A model generated the notes under the pieces. That model saw only the letters and a program-made list of their open reading frames with translations. It was not told where the DNA came from and did no database searches. Position numbers and translations under genes: made by a program. Below, in pieces: positions 61,490-64,000 of a stretch of 64,000 nucleotides of DNA (position 1 is the stretch's first letter; each line of letters opens with the position of its first letter). Source of the stretch: Sphingomonas sp. Leaf34 (GTDB lineage: Bacteria > Pseudomonadota > Alphaproteobacteria > Sphingomonadales > Sphingomonadaceae). The stretch lies in the NCBI RefSeq assembly GCF_001421805.1, contig NZ_LMLC01000004.1:62001-126000 (forward strand), given 5' to 3'.

Positions 61490-63015
61490 ACCCGACCGAC
61501 CTCGAGGTTTTTCGTACCCGCGGAATCGCCATCGTCGCGATCACCGGTTGGGTCTGCACGCTTTGGCTCGGTCTGATGGGGCTGTGGCTCGATGCGGACG
61601 GGCTCGTCCCGGTGCTGGTCGTCGCGGTGCTCGTCAATCTCGCGCCCACGCTGATGGCGATGCGGCGGCGTCACGATCCGGTGGCGCGGCTGGTGTCGGG
61701 CACACCGGCCGCGGTGTATCCCGCGCTCGGCGTCTATCTGTTGCAAGGACATGCCTGGCAGATGGACGCGCACATGTATTTCTTCGTCGCGCTCGCCGCG
61801 CTGGTGGTGCTGTGCGACTGGCGGCCGGTCGCACTCGCCGCTGGCCTGATCGCGATCCATCATCTGGTGCTGGAGATGGCGGCGCCGGGTTGGGTATTCA
61901 CGGGGTCTGGCAATATCGGCCGAGTCGTCATCCATGCCGCCGCCGTCGGACTGCAACTCGCGGTACTAGGCTACGTTACCGCCCGGTTGCGCAGCCTGAT
62001 GATCCGCCAGGAAACGGCGCGCTGCGAGAGCGAGGCGCTGGCGAGCGAAGCGATCGACAGCCGCAACCGGATGGAGCAGGCGATCACCGCGATGCGGGCT
62101 GCCGAGGCGCGCGAAGGCCGCGAGCGCCAGCATCGGCTGGAGATCGAACGCGAACTGGCCGCGCGTCGCGCTGCCGAGATGATGGCGCTGGCAGAGGCGT
62201 TCCAGGCGTCGGTCGCGGATATCGTCGACACGGTCGGCTCGGCCTCCACCCGGCTTGATGGATCGGCGCGCGCGTTGAACGAACTCGCGCAGGTGGCTAC
62301 CCGCCAGACCGAAGCGAGCGCCGCCGCCGCGACGCAGTCGTCGGAGAGCGCGGGGCGGTTGTCGGCGCAGATCCACGCGCTGACCCGGTCGGTGACGTCG
62401 ATCGCGACCGTCGCCGAGCAGCAGGTCCAGCTCGGTACGGAGGCGCGGACGGCATCGACGCTCAGCCACGCGGCGATGCTCGCGCTGGTGGAACGGACGC
62501 AGACGATCGGCAGCTTCGCCAATTCGATCCAGCAGATCGCCGCCAAGACCAACCTGCTCGCGCTGAACGCGACGATCGAGGCGGCGCGCGCGGGCGACGC
62601 CGGCAATGGGTTCAAGGTGGTGGCGAGCGAGGTCAAACAGCTTGCCGGACAGGCGACCGGTGCCTCGAGCGAGATCCGCGCGCTGGCCGGGTCGGCGGAG
62701 CAGGGGGCGGGGGTCGCCAACGATGCGCTCGGCCGGATCGCGACGACGATCGGCCACCTTGCAACCGCCGCCGACACCATTCAGGCAGAGGTGCGGCATC
62801 ATCACCAGACCGCTGCCTCGATCGAGCGCACCGCGGACAGCACCGCGGCGGGGATCGACAGCATGGCCGACGAGATGCTCGGCGTCGCGCGGGTCGCCGG
62901 CGAGACGGCGGGGCTGTCGGACATGGTCGCCCGCGCTGCGACTAGTCTGCTGGATACGGCCCGCCAGCTCCGCGCCGCGACCGATCGCTTCGTGGCGCAA
63001 CTCAAGGCGGCGTAG
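61486..63015 (+). CDS. Methyl-accepting chemotaxis protein with polytopic N-terminal sensor
   Basis: A 509-residue chemoreceptor. Residues about 15-165 hold about six membrane helices with no periplasmic domain, carrying conserved polar residues in [19 protein letters not shown] and [11 protein letters not shown] coiled linker runs to about 240, and the signalling domain (about 240-509) has the hairpin tip [20 protein letters not shown]. There is no HAMP domain. The histidines in the membrane region might bind a ligand or cofactor. Coupled to the small membrane protein upstream; the response regulator follows 64 nt later. Confidence 0.9.
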   Translation: MNPTDLEVFRTRGIAIVAITGWVCTLWLGLMGLWLDADGLVPVLVVAVLVNLAPTLMAMRRRHDPVARLVSGTPAAVYPALGVYLLQGHAWQMDAHMYFFVALAALVVLCDWRPVALAAGLIAIHHLVLEMAAPGWVFTGSGNIGRVVIHAAAVGLQLAVLGYVTARLRSLMIRQETARCESEALASEAIDSRNRMEQAITAMRAAEAREGRERQHRLEIERELAARRAAEMMALAEAFQASVADIVDTVGSASTRLDGSARALNELAQVATRQTEASAAAATQSSESAGRLSAQIHALTRSVTSIATVAEQQVQLGTEARTASTLSHAAMLALVERTQTIGSFANSIQQIAAKTNLLALNATIEAARAGDAGNGFKVVASEVKQLAGQATGASSEIRALAGSAEQGAGVANDALGRIATTIGHLATAADTIQAEVRHHHQTAASIERTADSTAAGIDSMADEMLGVARVAGETAGLSDMVARAATSLLDTARQLRAATDRFVAQLKAA

Positions 63016-63079
63016 CGCGGACCGGTTTGCGCGACGCCGAAACCGCGGTAGGGCGGGGGCCCCTTTCGGCGAGACGACG

Positions 63080-63760
63080 ATGAGCCTGAACCTGTTGCTG
63101 GTCGAGGACGATGCGATGTTCGCGCAGGCGATGGCGGAGGAGCTGCGCGGGCTCGATCACCGTGTCACGGTCGCCATCGATGGCCGCGAGGCACTGGCGG
63201 CGGTCGACAGCGCACCGTTCGATGCAGTGGTGCTCGACCGGATGCTGCCAAAGATCGACGGCATGTCGGTGCTGACGCGGCTTCGCGATGGCAACATGAC
63301 GGTGCCGGTGATCATGCTCACCGCGCTTGGCCGGTCGGTCGAGAAGGTCGAGGGTCTTGAGGCGGGCGCCGACGATTACGTCGTCAAGCCGGTCGCCGCC
63401 GCCGAACTCAGCGCGCGGCTGGCGGCGATCGTCCGCGGACGTGGCTGGACCGGGAGCAGCGCCGACACGATCCGTGCCAGTGACATCGTCGTTAGCCCGA
63501 CCCGTTTCCGTGCCTGGCGCGACGGCACCGCGATCGACCTCGGCAAGCTGGAGTTCAAGCTGCTCGCGGAATTCGTCGCCAATGCCGATACGGTGATGAC
63601 GCGCGCGATGCTTGTCGAGCGCGTCTGGGGCTACGATTTTGCGCCGACCACCAACATCGTCGATGTCTATGTCCGCCACCTGCGCGTCAAGTTGACGGCG
63701 GCGGGGGGCGAGGACCCGATCGTGACGGTGCGCGGCGTCGGTTACATGTTGCGCGGCTGA
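63080..63760 (+). CDS. OmpR/PhoB family response regulator
   Basis: A 226-residue regulator: receiver domain (1-118) with acidic pocket ED near residue 10 and phospho-acceptor Asp53 in VVLDRMLP, Lys in YVVKPV, and winged-helix DNA-binding domain (about 130-226) with TRAMLVERVWGYDF and VRGVGYMLRG. Its stop overlaps the ATG of the following kinase, so they form a two-component pair. Its target is unknown. Confidence 0.95.
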   Translation: MSLNLLLVEDDAMFAQAMAEELRGLDHRVTVAIDGREALAAVDSAPFDAVVLDRMLPKIDGMSVLTRLRDGNMTVPVIMLTALGRSVEKVEGLEAGADDYVVKPVAAAELSARLAAIVRGRGWTGSSADTIRASDIVVSPTRFRAWRDGTAIDLGKLEFKLLAEFVANADTVMTRAMLVERVWGYDFAPTTNIVDVYVRHLRVKLTAAGGEDPIVTVRGVGYMLRG

Positions 63761-64000
63761 TGCGGTTCCGGTCGCTTCGGACGCTGACCGGGGCGTTCCT
63801 GTTGGCGTTCCTCGTCGCGACGCTGGGCACGGGGTTTGCTATCTACGCGGTAACGTTGCGGACAATCGAGCGGCTGGTCGACCGGCGCCTGGAGAATGTA
63901 AACGACAGCGTGGCGGGTATTCCCGGGGATCGCCGCGCTGCTGATATCTTCCGCCGCGTCGATGCCGCGACGCACGAGCGCGACACCGGCGATATCGGAT
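63760..64000 (+). CDS. Sensor histidine kinase, 3' end outside window
   Basis: Eighty visible residues: MRFRSLRTLTGAFLLAFLVA opens a first membrane helix (about 10-35), followed by the periplasmic start RTIERLVDRRLENVNDSVAG. The ATG shares its A with the stop of the response regulator. The catalytic part lies beyond the window; the assignment as a kinase rests on the gene order and the N-terminal layout. Confidence 0.8.
   Translation, partial: MRFRSLRTLTGAFLLAFLVATLGTGFAIYAVTLRTIERLVDRRLENVNDSVAGIPGDRRAADIFRRVDAATHERDTGDIG

Overview
The window is a stretch of high-GC chromosome that fits Sphingomonas or a close relative (Alphaproteobacteria, Sphingomonadales). Signs are the gene families (large TonB-dependent receptor, CPA2 antiporter, split cobalamin-dependent methionine synthase, ArsR-methyltransferase fusion, KaiC-like ATPase with a hybrid kinase, secreted S9 peptidases), many ATGA/GTGA start-stop overlaps, and several classes of intergenic palindromic repeats. 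There are no insertion sequences, phage genes, CRISPR arrays or rRNA genes. Two tRNA genes are present. The genes are mostly housekeeping, with one catabolic block.

Layout. 1-1.2 kb: a partial nitrilase-type hydrolase with a DUF1178 partner and tRNA-Arg(CCT). 1.4-4.4 kb: a SWIB-domain/DUF2945 pair, divergent from a glutathione-dependent formaldehyde detoxification operon (frmA, VOC protein, fghA). 4.7-7.7 kb: a TonB-dependent receptor. 7.9-9.6 kb: pterin/folate operon (folE, pteridine-reductase-like SDR, folB). 9.7-12.3 kb: a DJ-1/PfpI protein and leuA, the latter preceded by a leucine-rich leader peptide and hairpin. 12.4-16.1 kb: a YceI protein, tRNA-Thr(TGT), an RNase-H-fold protein, YjbR and rarA. 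16.3-24.3 kb: padR-DUF2218, a glycosyltransferase, radA, an iron-sulfur related group, a CPA2 antiporter and DUF423. 24.3-31.7 kb: an MFS-AraC pair, a secreted lactonase-fold protein, and the KaiC-like ATPase with a hybrid histidine kinase.

31.7-44.1 kb is the accessory-looking part. A six-gene operon (thiolase, acyl-CoA synthetase, two unlike acyl-CoA dehydrogenases, quinone-oxidoreductase-like protein, coniferyl-aldehyde-dehydrogenase-like enzyme) is transcribed away from a TetR regulator. A GMC alcohol oxidase, an HSD10-like 3-hydroxyacyl-CoA dehydrogenase and a cytochrome P450 lie next to it. Together they would form an almost complete route: hydroxylation, alcohol to aldehyde, aldehyde to acid, CoA activation, beta-oxidation. 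Only an enoyl-CoA hydratase is missing locally. The substrate cannot be read from the sequence.

44.2-64 kb: two secreted S9 peptidases, an aldo/keto reductase with two small lipoproteins, and the methionine operon (ArsR-methyltransferase regulator, metF, metH in two genes). Then come an SLC13-type transporter, an aldehyde dehydrogenase, a quinone oxidoreductase, a membrane chemoreceptor and a two-component system cut by the window end.

The most notable structures are: a palindromic repeat sitting in frame inside the C-terminal metH gene; related repeats that supply the ribosome-binding region of both metH genes; a second repeat that forms the N-terminus of a lipoprotein ORF; the leuA leader; and a near-perfect palindrome over the -10 element of an apparently leaderless methionine-operon promoter.
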